Below, piece by piece: positions 34,441 to 46,680 of a stretch of 64,000 nt of DNA. Origin of the DNA: Punica granatum (taxonomy: Eukaryota; Streptophyta; Magnoliopsida; Myrtales; Lythraceae). The notes under the pieces were generated by a model. That model was given only the letters and a program-made list of their open reading frames with translations. It was not told the origin of the DNA and did not search any database. The position numbers and the translations under genes were made by a program. How positions within the stretch are numbered: position 1 is the stretch's first letter; every line of letters starts with the position of its first letter. The stretch covers positions 19,638,001-19,702,000 of the forward strand of contig NC_045131.1 of NCBI RefSeq assembly GCF_007655135.1, written 5' to 3'.

Positions 34441-35699
34441 AGGCGAAGCCGTGGTACGAAGACATCAAGAACCTTCTGCGAACCGGCCAATACCCCCCAT
34501 TCGCCGACCGCCGCGACCGGAAGACTCTCAGACGCCTCGCGATACACTACTTCTTGAGTGGCGAGATACTCTACCGCCGCTCCTTCGACTCCACACTCCT
34601 CCGGTGCATCGACGAACACGAATCGCGACGTCTCATGGAGGAGGTGCACGGGGGAAACTGTGGACCCCATATGAACGGCCTCATGCTCGCTAAGAAGATC
34701 ATGCGCTTGGGTTATTATTGTTCCACCATGGAGACTGATTGTGTGAAGCATGTCAGGCATTGCCACCGATGTCAGGTCTACGCCGATCAAATCAAAGCGC
34801 CGCCCAACGAATTGCGCCCCATGACGGCACCATGGCCTTTTTCAATGTGGGGAATGGATGTGATCGGCCCGATCAACCCCAAAGCGTCCAACGGTCACAT
34901 GTTCATTTTGGTGGCAATTGACTACTTTACCAAGTGGATCGAAGCCGTCACTCTTGCGTCAGTCACCGCAAAGGCCGTGGCCCATTTTCTCAGACGCGAC
35001 GTCATTGCCCGATACGGGGTCCCTGCGACAATCATCACAGACAACGCCAAGAACCTGAACAACAAGGTCATCGACGAGCTTTGTGCACAATTCAAAATCC
35101 GACACCGCAATTCTACCCCGTACCGTCCCCAAATGAACGGTGCGGTGGAAGCGGCGAATAAGAACATCGAAAAGATCATCGAAAAAATGACGGTGAACTA
35201 TAAGGATTGGCACGAGATGCTCCCCTATGCACTCTTGGCGTACCGTACGTCCATACGGACCTCAACCAGGGCAACCCCGTACTCGCTAGTCTAGGGCATG
35301 GAGGCCGTCCTCCCAATCGAAGTAGAGATCCCTTCCATGAGGATTCTTGCCGAGGCCGAGCTTGAAGAAGCGGAATGGGCAAAGCAGCGGTTCGAACAGT
35401 TAAATTTCATTGATGAGAAGAGGCTGAAAGCGCTATGCCACGGACAGTGCTATCAACAAAGAATGGCTCGAGCCTTCAACGCAAGAGTCCGCCACCGCGA
35501 TTTCAACCCCGGCGACCTCGTTTTAAGGAAAGTCCTACACGTCACGCCGGACTCTCGAGGGAAGTTCTCGTACAAATACGATGGCCCCTTTGTCGTCAAA
35601 GAGGTTTTCTCCGAAGGGGCGGTCATCTAGAGCGACATGGACGGCACTGAAAATGCCCTTCCCGTCAACGCTGACGCCATTAAGAAGTATTATCCGTGA
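34441..35699 (+). pseudogene. Ogre-1 integrase
   Basis: C-terminal part of pol, contiguous in frame with the second RNase H. The zinc-binding region lies at about 34640-34790 (HGGNCGPHMNG ... HCHRCQ). The catalytic triad is Asp in WGMDVIGPI (codon 34857), Asp in IITDNAKN (codon 35040) and Glu in NGAVEAANKN (about 35150). A TAG at 35292-35294 replaces Tyr (Ogre-2 reads SLVYGMEAVLP) and a TAG at 35628-35630 replaces a Leu/Ile-type codon. The true end is KKYYP followed by TGA at 35697-35699, as in Ogre-2. Integrase joins the DNA copy to the host chromosome; its 5-bp stagger matches the AGACC duplication. Confidence 0.92.
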
Positions 35700-35825
35700 A
35701 CACTTGTATATTCTTTATTCTCCGGGAGTCGTGCCCCTTTCATTGTAAGACATTTATATTTCCGTGGACGAGCTTCAATTCCCACCATCTGTCCAACACT
35801 AAGCTTTCTTGAGAGAAAAATAAAT
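35700..35825 (+). other. post-pol spacer of Ogre-1
   Basis: Non-coding; a short AT-rich stretch between the pol stop and the CTAGG-type repeats. Confidence 0.6.
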
Positions 35826-36130
35826 TTTCCCGCTAGGTCGAAAACCTCTTTGAGGCGGCCTAGGCAAAAACTAGGGAACGAGCGGCACGACTTAAAATCC
35901 CGCAAAGGAGGGTCGCGGCAAAAGGAGAGCATAAATCACTTCCTCGCTAGGTCGAAAACCTCTTTGAGGCGGCTTAGGCAAAAGTTAGAGGACCCGAGGG
36001 GTACGATCCCACCCAAACATGGGGAATCGTAGCAAAAGGTGAACATTCATGTGAGAGAAATTAAATAAAATACCCCGCTAGGCCGTCACGCATCCCGCGG
36101 CCTAGGCAAAAGTTAGGGAAAAAAATGTCG
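35826..36130 (+). repeat. three diverged repeats around an imperfect CTAGG palindrome
   Basis: Units at about 35831, 35944 and 36075 contain CCGCTAGG(T/C)CG ... CGGC(C/T)TAGGCAAAA. The arms GCTAGGTCG and CGGCCTAGGC can pair around an AAAACCTCTTTGAGG loop that is itself self-complementary. Ogre-2 has three such units inverted at about 51175-51495. Confidence 0.75.
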
Positions 36131-36688
36131 GCTCGACCACGAAAGAAAAGCGACACTCTCCCTGTGAAGCTACACCGAGTAGTGGTTCGGCACTCTCCGA
36201 CGCAAGCAAACTCTCTTCAACTCTCCAAGCTCGAGACACGCTTCGAAATGGGGGTCGAATCAACGTATCCTTGACTTGGAGGATCCCATGAGATCCCTCC
36301 TCTTACCTTTACGCACATATTCCACGACCACCCTACAATGGTCACCGATATCAAATCCCCGACGCATCTTTACATAGATTCCTCTTACGTATGCCTGTCT
36401 CGCTGACTAAGTGCAACTGACGCCTTTTGTAGGTTCCTTCATTTCCATGCACAGGTGTGATCGGGAATCCCAGGAGGCATCTCCTTCTTGACGAATGCGC
36501 ATTTGGCTTGTGCGGCAGATCGGGGCACCGAACCAAACGAAGGGCATGATAAGGAACCATTCCGACCCTAACTCAAGGAAACGACAAATGACAAGCTCAA
36601 CCTGGAATGGGACAATCTGCCCCTGCCGACGTCCCAGACGAACCGCTTAGCATCCTTCCCCACCCTTACTTCCCCTCGCTCTCTCCAC
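36131..36688 (+). other. Ogre-1 3' non-coding spacer
   Basis: No supported gene. Mixed-composition sequence leading into the satellite array. Confidence 0.6.
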
Positions 36689-39600
36689 TTTACTGCTTTC
36701 CTCGGGCTTCGGCCTAGTGACTTTATCGCTTTCCGGACTTCGCGTCCACGGACTTCGCGTCCATTTTACTGCTTTACTCGGGCTTCGGCCTAGTGACTTT
36801 ATCGCTTTCCGGACTTCGCGTCCACGGACTTCGCGTCCATTTTACTGCTTTCCTCGGGCTTCGGCCTAGTGACTTTATCGCTTTCCGGACTTCGCGTCCA
36901 CGGACTTCGCGTCCATTTTACTGCTTTCCTCGGGCTTCGGCCTAGTGACTTTATCGCTTTCCGGACTTCGCGTCCACGGACTTCGCGTCCATTTTACTGC
37001 TTTCCTCGGGCTTCGGCCTAGTGACTTTATCGCTTTCCGGACTTCGCGTCCACGGACTTCGCGTCCATTTTACTGCTTTCCTCGGGCTTCGGCCTAGTGA
37101 CTTTATCGCTTTCCGGACTTCGCGTCCACGGACTTCGCGTCCATTTTACTGCTTTCCTCGGGCTTCGGCCTAGTGACTTTACTGCTTTCCGGACTTCGCG
37201 TCCACGGACTTCGCGTCCATTTTACTGCTTTCCTCGGGCTTCGGCCTAGTGACTTTATCGCTTTCCGGATTTCGCGTCCATTTTACTGCTTTCCTCGGGC
37301 TTCGGCCTAGTGACTTTATCGCTTTCCGGACTTCGCGTCCACGGACTTCGCGTCCATTTTACTGCTTTCCTCGGGCTTCGGCCTAGTGACTTTATCGCTT
37401 TCCGGACTTCGCGTCCACGGACTTCGCGTCCATTTTACTGCTTTCCTCGGGCTTCGGCCTAGTGACTTTATCGCTTTCCGGACTTCGCGTCCATGGACTT
37501 CGCGTCCATTTTACTGCTTTCCTCGGGCTTCGGCCTAGTGACTTTATCGCTTTCCGGACTTCGCGTCCACGGACTTCGCGTCCATTTTACTGCTTTCCTC
37601 GGGCTTCGGCCTAGTGACTTTATCGCTTTCCGGACTTCGCGTCCACGGACTTCGCGTCCATTTTACTGCTTTCCTCGGGCTTCGGCCTAGTGACTTTACT
37701 GCTTTCCGGACTTCGCGTCCACGGACTTCGCGTCCATTTTACTGCTTTCCTCGGGCTTCGGCCTAGTGACTTTATCGCTTTCCGGATTTCGCGTCCATTT
37801 TACTGCTTTCCTCGGGCTTCGGCCTAGTGACTTTATCGCTTTCCGGACTTCGCGTCCACGGACTTCGCGTCCATTTTACTGCTTTCCTCGGGCTTCGGCC
37901 TAGTGACTTTATCGCTTTCCGGACTTCGCGTCCACGGACTTCGCGTCCACGGACTTCGCGTCCATTTTACTGCTTTCCTCGGGCTTCGGCCTAGTGACTT
38001 TATCGCTTTCCGGACTTCGCGTCCACGGACTTCGCGTCCATTTTACTGCTTTCCTCGGGCTTCGGCCTAGTGACTTTACTGCTTTCCGGACTTCGCGTCC
38101 ACGGACTTCGCGTCCATTTTACTGCTTTCCTCGGGCTTCGGCCTAGTGACTTTATCGCTTTCCGGACTTCGCGTCCACGGACTTCGCGTCCATTTTACTG
38201 CTTTCCTCGGGCTTCGGCCTAGTGACTTTATCGCTTTCCGGACTTTGCGTCCATTTTACTGCTTTCCTCGTGCTTCGGCCTAGTGACTTTACTGCTTTCC
38301 GGACTTCGCGTCCACGGACTTCGCGTCCATTTTACTGCTTTCCTCGGGCTTCGGCCTAGTGACTTTACTGCTTTCCGGACTTCGCGTCCACGGACTTCGC
38401 GTCCATTTTACTGCTTTCCTCGGGCTTCGGCCTAGTGACTTTATCGCTTTCCGGACTTCGCGTCCACGGACTTCGCGTCCATTTTACTGCTTTCCTCGGG
38501 CTTCTGCCTAGTGACTGTATCGCTTTCCGGACTTCGCGTCCACGGACTTCGCGTCCATTTTACTTCTTTTCTCGGGCTTCGGCCTAGTGATTTTATCGCT
38601 TTCCGGACTTCGCGTCCATTTTACTGCTGTCCTCGGGCTTCGGCCTAGTGACTTTACTGCTTTCCGGACTTCGCGTCCACGGACTTCGCGTCCATTTTAC
38701 TGCTTTCCTCGGGCTTCGGCCTAGTGACTTTACTGCTTTCCGGACTTCGCGTCCACGGACTTCGCGTCCATTTTACTGCTTTCCTCGGGCTTCGGCCTAG
38801 TGACTGTATCGCTTTCCGGACTTCGCGTCCACGGACTTCGCGTCCATTTCATTGCTTTCCTCGGGCTTCGGCCTAGTGACTTTATCGCTTTCCGGACTTC
38901 GCGTCCACGGACTTCGCGTCCATTTTACTGCTTTTCTCGGGCTTCGGCCTAGTGACTTTATCGCTTTCCGGACTTTGCGTCCATTTTACTGCTTTCCTCG
39001 TGCTTCGGCCTAGTGACTTTACTGCTTTCCGGACTTCGCGTCCACGGACTTCGCGTCCATTTTACTGCTTTCCTCGGGCTTCGGCCTAGTGACTTTACTG
39101 CTTTCCGGACTTCGCGTCCACGGACTTCGCGTCCATTTTACTGCTTTCCTCGGGCTTCGGCCTAGTGACTTTATCGCTTTCCGGACTTCGCGTCCACGGA
39201 CTTCGCGTCCATTTTACTGCTTTCCTCGGGCTTCGGCCTAGTGACTTTATCGCTTTCCGGACTTCGCGTCCAGGGACTTCGCGTCCATTTTACTGCTTTC
39301 CTCGGGCTTCGGCCTAGTGACTTTATCGCTTTCCGGACTTCGCGTCCACGGACTTCGCGTCCATTTTACTGCTTTCCTCGGGCTTCGGCCTAGTGACTTA
39401 TCGCTTTCCGGACTTCGCGTCCACGGACTTCGCGTCCATTTTACTGCTTTCCTCGGGCTTCGGCCTAGTGACTTTACTGCTTTCCGGACTTCGCGTCCAC
39501 GGACTTCGCGTCCATTTTACTGCTTTCCTCGGGCTTCGGCCTAGTGACTTTATCGCTTTCCGGATTTCGCGTCCATTTTACTGCTTTCCTCGGGCTTCGG

Positions 39601-40662
39601 CCTAGTGACTTTATCGCTTTCCGGACTTCGCGTCCACGGACTTCGCGTCCATTTTACTGCTTTCCTCGGGCTTCGGCCTAGTGACTTTATCGCTTTCCGG
39701 ACTTCACGTCCACGGACTTCGCGTCCATTTTACTACTTTCCTCGGGCTTCGGCCTAGTGACTTTATCGCTTTCCGGACTTCGCGTCCACGGACTTCGCGT
39801 CCATTTTACTGCTTTCCTCGGGCTTCGGCCTAGTGACTTTACTGCTTTCCGGACTTCGCGTCCACGGACTTCGCGTCCATTTTACTGCTTTCCTCGGGCT
39901 TCGGCCTAGTGACTTTATCGCTTTCCGGACTTCGCGTCCACGGACTTCTCGTCCATTTTACTGCTTTTCTCGGGCTTCGGCCTAGTGACTTTATCGCTTT
40001 CCGGACTTTGCGTCCATTTTACTGCTTTCCTCGTGGTTCGGCCTAGTGACTTTACTGCTTTCCGGACTTCGCGTCCACGGACTTCGCGTCCATTTTACTG
40101 CTTTCCTCGGGCTTCGGCCTAGTGACTTTACTGCTTTCCGGACTTCGCGTCCACGGACTTCGCGTCCATTTTACTGCTTTCCTCGGGCTTCGGCCTAGTG
40201 ACTTTATCGCTTTCCGGACTTCGCGTCCACGGACTTCGCGTCCATTTTACTGCTTTCCTCGGGCTTCTGCCTAGTGACTGTATCGCTTTCCGGACTTCGC
40301 GTCCACGGACTTCGCGTCCATTTTACTTCTTTTCTCGGGCTTCGGCCTAGTGATTTTATCGCTTTCCGGACTTCGCGTCCATTTTACTGCTGTCCTCGGG
40401 CTTCGGCCTAGTGACTTTACTGCTTTCCGGACTTCGCGTCCACGGACTTCGCGTCCATTTTACTGCTTTCCTCGGGCTTCGGCCTAGTGACTTTACTGCT
40501 TTCCGGACTTCGCGTCCACGGACTTCGCGTCCATTTTACTGCTTTCCTCGGGCTTCGGCCTAGTGACTGTATCGCTTTCCGGACTTCGCGTCCACGGACT
40601 TCGCGTCCATTTCATTGCTTTCCGGACTTCGCGTCCACGGACTTCGCGTCCATTTTACTGCT
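36689..40662 (+). repeat. 76-bp satellite array in the Ogre-1 3' region, about 50-55 units
   Basis: The unit contains CTCGGGCTTCGGCCTAGTGA and a doubled GGACTTCGCGTCCA. The period is 76 bp (for example 36711, 36787, 36863). Short variants lack one GGACTTCGCGTCCA copy; others differ by GACTTTATCG or GACTTTACTG, or carry GACTGTATCG, CTTCTGCC or CTCGTGCTTC. Variant blocks recur in order: 38500-38850 resembles 40260-40620, so larger segments were duplicated as well. Open frames inside it come from the repeat. Confidence 0.95.
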
Positions 40663-40837
40663 TCCCACGGGCCTTGGCCCTGCGCATGCTGTCGTACGGG
40701 GTTTAGACCCCTCATCTAAATTTCATAATGTTCGCTTCCTAATCAAGTGGTTACCCTATGACAGGTCCGGGCACCTTCGCACATCCTCCCTAAGTATCCA
40801 ACACGAGGGAGCAAGCTATCACAGAGAGCGACGACGA
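40663..40837 (+). other. unassigned segment between the array and the truncated 3' LTR
   Basis: 175 bp with no match I can see to other parts of the window. A polypurine tract and the first 58 bp of the LTR would be expected here but are missing. Confidence 0.6.
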
Positions 40838-43800
40838 GGGACACTATTCATCGCCCTGCAATCGGAGGCAAATAGGCGGGCACGGGGTCATGAACAATAA
40901 AGAAAAACACGGTCCACTGAGAAAGGCGGAAGAAAGCAGTCAGAAGAACAGACGAACGAGGAATCCCGAAAACAACGGAGCTGGCACTGTGGCACTATTC
41001 ATCACTGAGTCACCGAAGCACCGAATGATGCCCAATATGGGGCTCCAAAAATCCCTCCCAGTGCCAAAATGACCAATGACACGTCCGGGCGCATTTCCGG
41101 GACATCCTGCTTAAGCCGGGACACCCCGATCCCCCACGGACGCCTTTTCTGACAGAGCTCCCGGGGTTCGCTCCACTGACAAGCAAACGGCCCCTCAAAA
41201 CGGGTCTACAGGCGCCCAGGGACCACCAGGGCCGGGGAACAAGTTTCAGACAACCTTCCGGAACTCGGCTCGATCTCCCGAAGTACACTTCAGTGATCAG
41301 GAACGCCTCCTGGTGAACCTTCGGGTATTTCCACGGAAAGCAGAGACCACAACGATCTCTGAGTACCTCACGATAACCTCCAAGCACCTCAAGGCATTCA
41401 GGGCACACTGAGAAAATCCCGATCGAAGTCCCTAGGCCTTCCCGGGCCAACGGTCCCCGACCGAGGATAACGGGCCAACGATCCCCCGCGGGGCAAAAGG
41501 ATCGTCAAAACAAATGCAAGGATGCACAAAGGTCAATCGGGGGTCGAGGGGCGCTAAATTCCACTCCGAACGTCCAAACGGGGCGAAACCGACTCCCGAG
41601 GCGCCGAGTCGCCCGAACGTTCGTCCACGCGACGCATGGCGATATTGGGCTCGCTCAAATCCTCGTAGTCCAAGCATTACAAATCTATAAATTAATTGGA
41701 CATCGGAGGTCAGACGCGAGGTCAATCAACCCTCGGCTCGGATTGGACAGCCCAAGCCGCGGCTCAAGCCCCTCCCACCGTCGGCTCCAAGCACCCCCCA
41801 CCACACATTTCAAATTTCCCTCACTTCTTTCATTTCCTCTTACACACCCATCAACTCCCATCACCTCCCATCACTTCCACCTTGCTTCCCCCACACACTA
41901 TGTGACATCTCCCCCTCCCTAATCCCATGATATATTTCAGCAGCCCCATTAAGCCATTTCGGCAGCCCCATTAAGCCCAAAAACCGCAATTAACTCCCCA
42001 AAAGCAAGTCATTAGCCTTCCCTTTATAAGCCCTTTCACCATTAGGCTTAATGACTTCTTCATTCTCCTTCTCTCTCAAGCCAATCTCACTCTAAAATCC
42101 TCTCAACTTTCAGCCCACTCCCACAGCTCGTACCACTCCTTGCCAAGGCCGAAACCGGCCAAAACCGTCGGAAAACCACCCGGTATTCCGGTAACCACCC
42201 GACCCGACTTAAACCAAAAATCACCAAACTCCCTAGCCTACCTATTTTCCATCCCCTAAGTCCGTTTCCGGGCTTAGATTTTCCATTTGAGGTCCCTAAC
42301 ATCACTTTCCAGCCAAAGTTGTAATCGGGTCCCGAGTCTCCAAGCCGCGTGCAACCGAGCTCCTCGACGTGCCATTTTCTCCCGCGACTTCGGAGAGTCG
42401 TGCCATCACGTTCAAAGGGTTCCTCACGACCCTCACCCTCTCTCGTGAAGAGGTGGTCACGATCCGAGGGCCGATCCACCGTGCACAACCTCCGTTTCAT
42501 TGTTTTTCACTTACCGGGTTTTCCGTGTTCATACCCGAACTTCTCTCACGTTTTTCGAGCTTGTCTAGGGCTCGGCACGCTCGGGTCTGCCCGTGCTCGT
42601 CTAGATCTACCTCTTAGGAGTCCAACGAGCCCGACCTTGCACCGTGCCGTGCCCGGAGCTCGCGTGCCAAGCCGTTCTCCCGCGACTAGCCACGGCTGTT
42701 TTCTCTCGGATTGCTCACTTCCGCGACTTCAAGCCGAGTCTTGCGACTCCCACGGCCACTTCTCCGACTCCTTCCTCGTGTTCCGAGGCTAGGTAAGACT
42801 CCTCTATGACTTAGAGAAGCTAGGTTCTTCGATATTTGTTTGATATGGGGTGTTAGGGGCTCATTTCGCATGATTTTCCTTAGATCCCGGGTTTGGCCCT
42901 AGAGCAACTTCGTGAACCATCCGACTTTGAAATGAGCTGAAATTTTTACCACAGACACGTGATGTTATTTTAAGTCCCCATACAAAATTTCAGATTTTTC
43001 TGTGCACTGGATCTCCGGATAAAAAATGTTTACCCGTTATTTCGGTATTCTCGGCCAGATTTTGATATGTCTCGTGAACCATCCGAGTTCGAAATGAGCT
43101 GAAATTTTTACCACAGACACTTGATATTATTTTAAGTCCCCATACAAAATTTTAGATTTTTCTGTGCACTGGATCTCCGGATAAAAAATGTTTACCCGTT
43201 ATTTCGGTATTCTCGGCCAGAGTTTGATATGTCTCGTGAACCATCCGAGTTCGAAATGAGCTGAAATTTTTACCACAGACACTTGATGTTATTTTAAGTC
43301 CCCATACAAAATTTCAGATTTTTCTGTGCACTGGATCTTCGGATAAAAAATGTTTACCCGTTATTTCGGTGTTTCCGGTCTGATTTTGATAGATCTCGCG
43401 AACCATCCGACTTCAAAATGAACTGAAATTTTTACCACACATTCCTGATGTTATTTTATGGTTCCACACAAAATTTCATATTTTTATGGGCGCTGAAACT
43501 CCAAATAAAAATTATTTACCGAACTTTTCGTATATTCGACAAATCAGATCACACTGTTTTTTTGGGTCTAATTTAGCCCTCTCCAAACTGAATCTAGATC
43601 CAAAATTGACCCCTTGACCCTGATCCGACTCTGTTTTCATGTTTATTACATTTACGATTGACCTCGTTTTTCGTGCCGATGCCATTTTATTGATTCCATT
43701 ATATATCATGTTTGTGTTTGTATTACATGTTTATTTGTGATTCCAAGACCATGGTGGCATCGACTTTGTAAATGTGTGTGTTCTTATTATGTTTGGCGTC

Positions 43801-45909
43801 TTACGCATGCAAGAAACGATTAAAACCGATTCTTGTAATTGATTGCAATTATATTTTTTGTTTAAATCATTAGCTTCACGATTAATTTACATGTTAGGCG
43901 CATTAACCCCGAACAATCATCTCATTAGCCCATAATAATCAAGGTTTAACTCCTCAATCACTAAACCATTCCACAAACGAGAAATGGGACGCATCATTTG
44001 ATTAATTAAATCACTCGGACTAAATAATTGGATAAATTGAATATTAATTCATAAACGTATCGATGGTTCATGGAACGGCGGAAATGCCCTTTTCCTTAAA
44101 AGCTCATAATTTCAAAACATCGAGACATGTAACACGAATAGAATCGTGTCTAGCAAGTACTCGCGTACTATGACTCGAGTCCGGGCCCAATTTGAGGCGG
44201 CTCGAGTCGAGATGTGCGAGTCCTCTTTAGACCTCTTCGTGTCACACGATCTTTAATTTATATATGAACATCACATGTTTTACCACTCAAGGGCATAGTC
44301 GTCATTCCGTGATTCATCGATATCCTAGGCTTTAGGGAGTCGGAAACACCTCGATCTATGGACGGAAAGGGACGGCCCGTTCGGGTGCGAGTTTCATTCG
44401 TACGGCCCATTCCGTTCACTTTCGGTGTGTTCTATCTTCCTATCGTAGATTCGGTGGTGAACCTTTTTATTTCAGTTGAAAAAGACGAAGAACCGGATTA
44501 ATCATGTACTTGACTTAAACAAACATTAGATAATGGATAGGTGGAATATTAGATTCCAATCTAGAGTCAAAACACGAGTTTGGCTAATTCAGTGAAACCG
44601 CAGTGACACTTAACTGAATAAAAGTCATAAAACAAACACACACATGTAATCGGCTTAGAACCTTATCCTAGCCCGCCCTCTATGTTTGCCTAGGTTAGAT
44701 GCATTTTTTGCCAATCAACCACGGGTAATAACTGATTAAATCACGTACATTCGACTTAATACACCACTTGTCTGTATTCACCGACAATTGTCAGTTTCTT
44801 TCTGTATCGTGTCAGTTACATCAGTTTTCTTCCGTTTTATTCTTGCTTTTGATGATTTATTGCGGTTCGGGCCCGAACCCATAGGTCACGTGTTGCATGG
44901 GGTCCAACGCCCCAAATCACCGAACACGAGGTCCAACGCCTCTTAACTCACCGAGCGCGTGCAACCGGAGTGCGGAATGGGATCTAGCCTCGATTCACCG
45001 TCACACTCCGAATACGGCCTATGTGGAAGGCGGATTTGGATTGAGCGCGGGAAACGTGTTTAGATATCACCCGGGAGCTCGATCGATCCAACGGTTACAG
45101 TGGAAACAAGTCGTTTTTTTGCAAACCGACGGTTCGATCGGACCCGACCCCCGGCTCTTTGAGCCTGCGTTGCCTTAATTTATTTATCGGTTATTCAAAA
45201 TACACGGTGAGCAGGAGCGGAATAGTGGCCCAATGTAAACCGATCGGGATCCATTTACTTATTCGGTTATACTTTGTAATTGTTCGAGAGAACATTGTGA
45301 GGATTCTATTTGTATGTTCATTCATCTCCTTGTAAGGATCCCCGATCGGTGAGCGAGAGGTCCGAGTGCTGGATCGGTTAAGTTGGTCTATCGCCACCAA
45401 AGGGTGAGTAAGCTTGGATACTCGTGGTTTCGGTTCACGCAGGGAATCAACCATCACGGTTCGATGAACTGTAACGCTAAGATAGTGAACCGACTCCTCG
45501 ATGCACAAGCCTACTCATCTTTCGGACTCTTGGTCCAACTTGATCAATTCATCGAATTTACGGTGTCAAAACGGGCGAGTCGAGCGCAACTCTAAATCAC
45601 GCGGTAAATAAACAAAATGGCAAGCCTAGCAAGCTAGAGTACCGAGAGGGCGTGCGGGATATAGGCCCGCACGTAATAGAACCCCCGAATTCGGAATTTT
45701 CGGTTCCGTACGACCATTGCCTTAGCATTTAGGTGTACCCCGTACCCCTAGACCCGGGTAACTTGCCGGCCCTCGACCCTCGAATGGCAAGTGGCGACTC
45801 CTTCTCACGTGTGTCCGTCGCGCTTCCCCGGGAAGGTGGACACTCCCAAGCCGCGTTTGCTTAGGCGCGCGCATGCGTGCCCCGACGAGATGAAATTCGG
45901 GTGCGCACA
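40838..45909 (+). repeat. Ogre-1 3' LTR, 5072 bp, lacking its first 58 bp
   Basis: Matches the 5' LTR from 20873 to 26050. It ends GGTGCGCACA at 45909. Differences: the missing start, a 99-bp deletion near 41728 (5' LTR 21765-21863), an 8-bp deletion near 45783, and scattered substitutions. TATA candidate 42024-42031, 162-bp repeats about 42911-43556, hairpin 45651-45673. Confidence 0.94.
42911..43556 (+). repeat. 162-bp tandem repeat in the Ogre-1 3' LTR
   Basis: Four units, the counterpart of 23045-23690 with a few substitutions. Confidence 0.88.
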
Positions 45910-45914
45910 AGACC
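45910..45914 (+). repeat. target-site duplication, right copy (AGACC)
   Basis: Follows the Ogre-1 3' LTR directly and equals 20810-20814. Ogre-2 LTR sequence resumes after it. Confidence 0.92.
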
Positions 45915-46289
45915 GATCTTAACCCGAAAAGAGCAATTTAAGTCTCAACCCTCTCATTTAGAGAGTTGGCCGAGAATTAATTTGCCATAGTCGGGTCGGG
46001 ATAGTCTTCTTTACGATGATCCAAGCCCTTTTCCGACATGGTAGCAAGTCATAAGATAGTGCACATGCATAATATAACATAAAATTGCATAAAAATTAAA
46101 TCTTGCAAATGAAACATGCATGAAACACCATAATACTCCATAGCCATGCAAAAATATAAAAAGCCCTAACTCCTCTAAGTCAAAAATGTTTTACCTAGCC
46201 TCGGAATACGAGGAAAGAGTCGGGGAAGTGTTTGAGAGTCGGGTGACTCGGTGGAACCCTTAAAAGGGTATTCGGGTGCAAGGGTGGAC

Positions 46290-46680
46290 GTGCACGGGCG
46301 CGGTCAAGCACGGTGACGGGCGCTGGTGGGCACGGGCGTGCTCGATGACGGGCGCTGGTGGCGCTCAGTGACGGGCACGGGCGGCGCTGGTGACGGGCAC
46401 GGACGTGCTGATGACGGGCACGAACGCGCTGGGTGACGGACATGGGCGTGCTGGTGACGGGCACGGACGCGCTGGGTGATGGGCGCAGGTGGCGCTGGTG
46501 ACGGGCACGGGCGTGCTGGTGACGGGCACGGGCGTGCTGGATGACAGGCACGGGCGTGCTCGATGACGGACGCTGGGGTGCTCGGTGACAAGCGCGGGTT
46601 GCGCTCGGTGACAGACGCTGGTGACGGACGCGGGTTGCGCTCGGTGACGCTCGGTGACGGACGCTGGTGACGCTGCGTCA
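46290..46680 (-). repeat. GC-rich minisatellite in the Ogre-2 3' LTR
   Basis: Irregular 20-25-bp units of the GTGACGGGCACGGGCGTGCTG type. The open frames across it are compositional. Same LTR position as the unrelated CG-rich block of Ogre-3 at 13270-13500. Confidence 0.85.

Larger units (their letters stand above)
20815..45909 (+). mobile_element. Ogre-1, complete 25.1-kb Tat/Ogre retrotransposon
   Basis: Complete plus-strand element of 25095 bp flanked by AGACC duplications. Order: 5' LTR 20815-26050, primer-binding site 26054, leader, ORF1 26660, gag 28370, protease, intron 32045-32258, RT/RNase H/archaeal-type RNase H, integrase to 35699, three post-pol repeats, a 4-kb 76-bp satellite array, and 3' LTR 40838-45909. 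Extra ORF, intron, dual RNase H and size all fit Ogre. Over about 620 bp compared by eye (25321 vs 45188 onward) the LTRs differ by three substitutions and an 8-bp deletion, so insertion is fairly recent. The coding region has at least four 1-nt deletions, a 17-bp duplication and stops. Confidence 0.95.

Noticed and set aside
36689..40662. Possible CRISPR-like array
   Set aside because: Units are directly tandem with no unique spacers, and the context is a plant retrotransposon.
37493..40900. Several frames of FASTDFASILLLSSGFG-type repeats in the 76-bp array
   Set aside because: Products of tandem repeat translation; frames change with unit variants and have no known domain.
45915..46290. 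Possible host gene fragment to the right of Ogre-1
   Set aside because: The sequence continues the Ogre-2 LTR and aligns with inverted Ogre-3 LTR DNA near 13600-13880.
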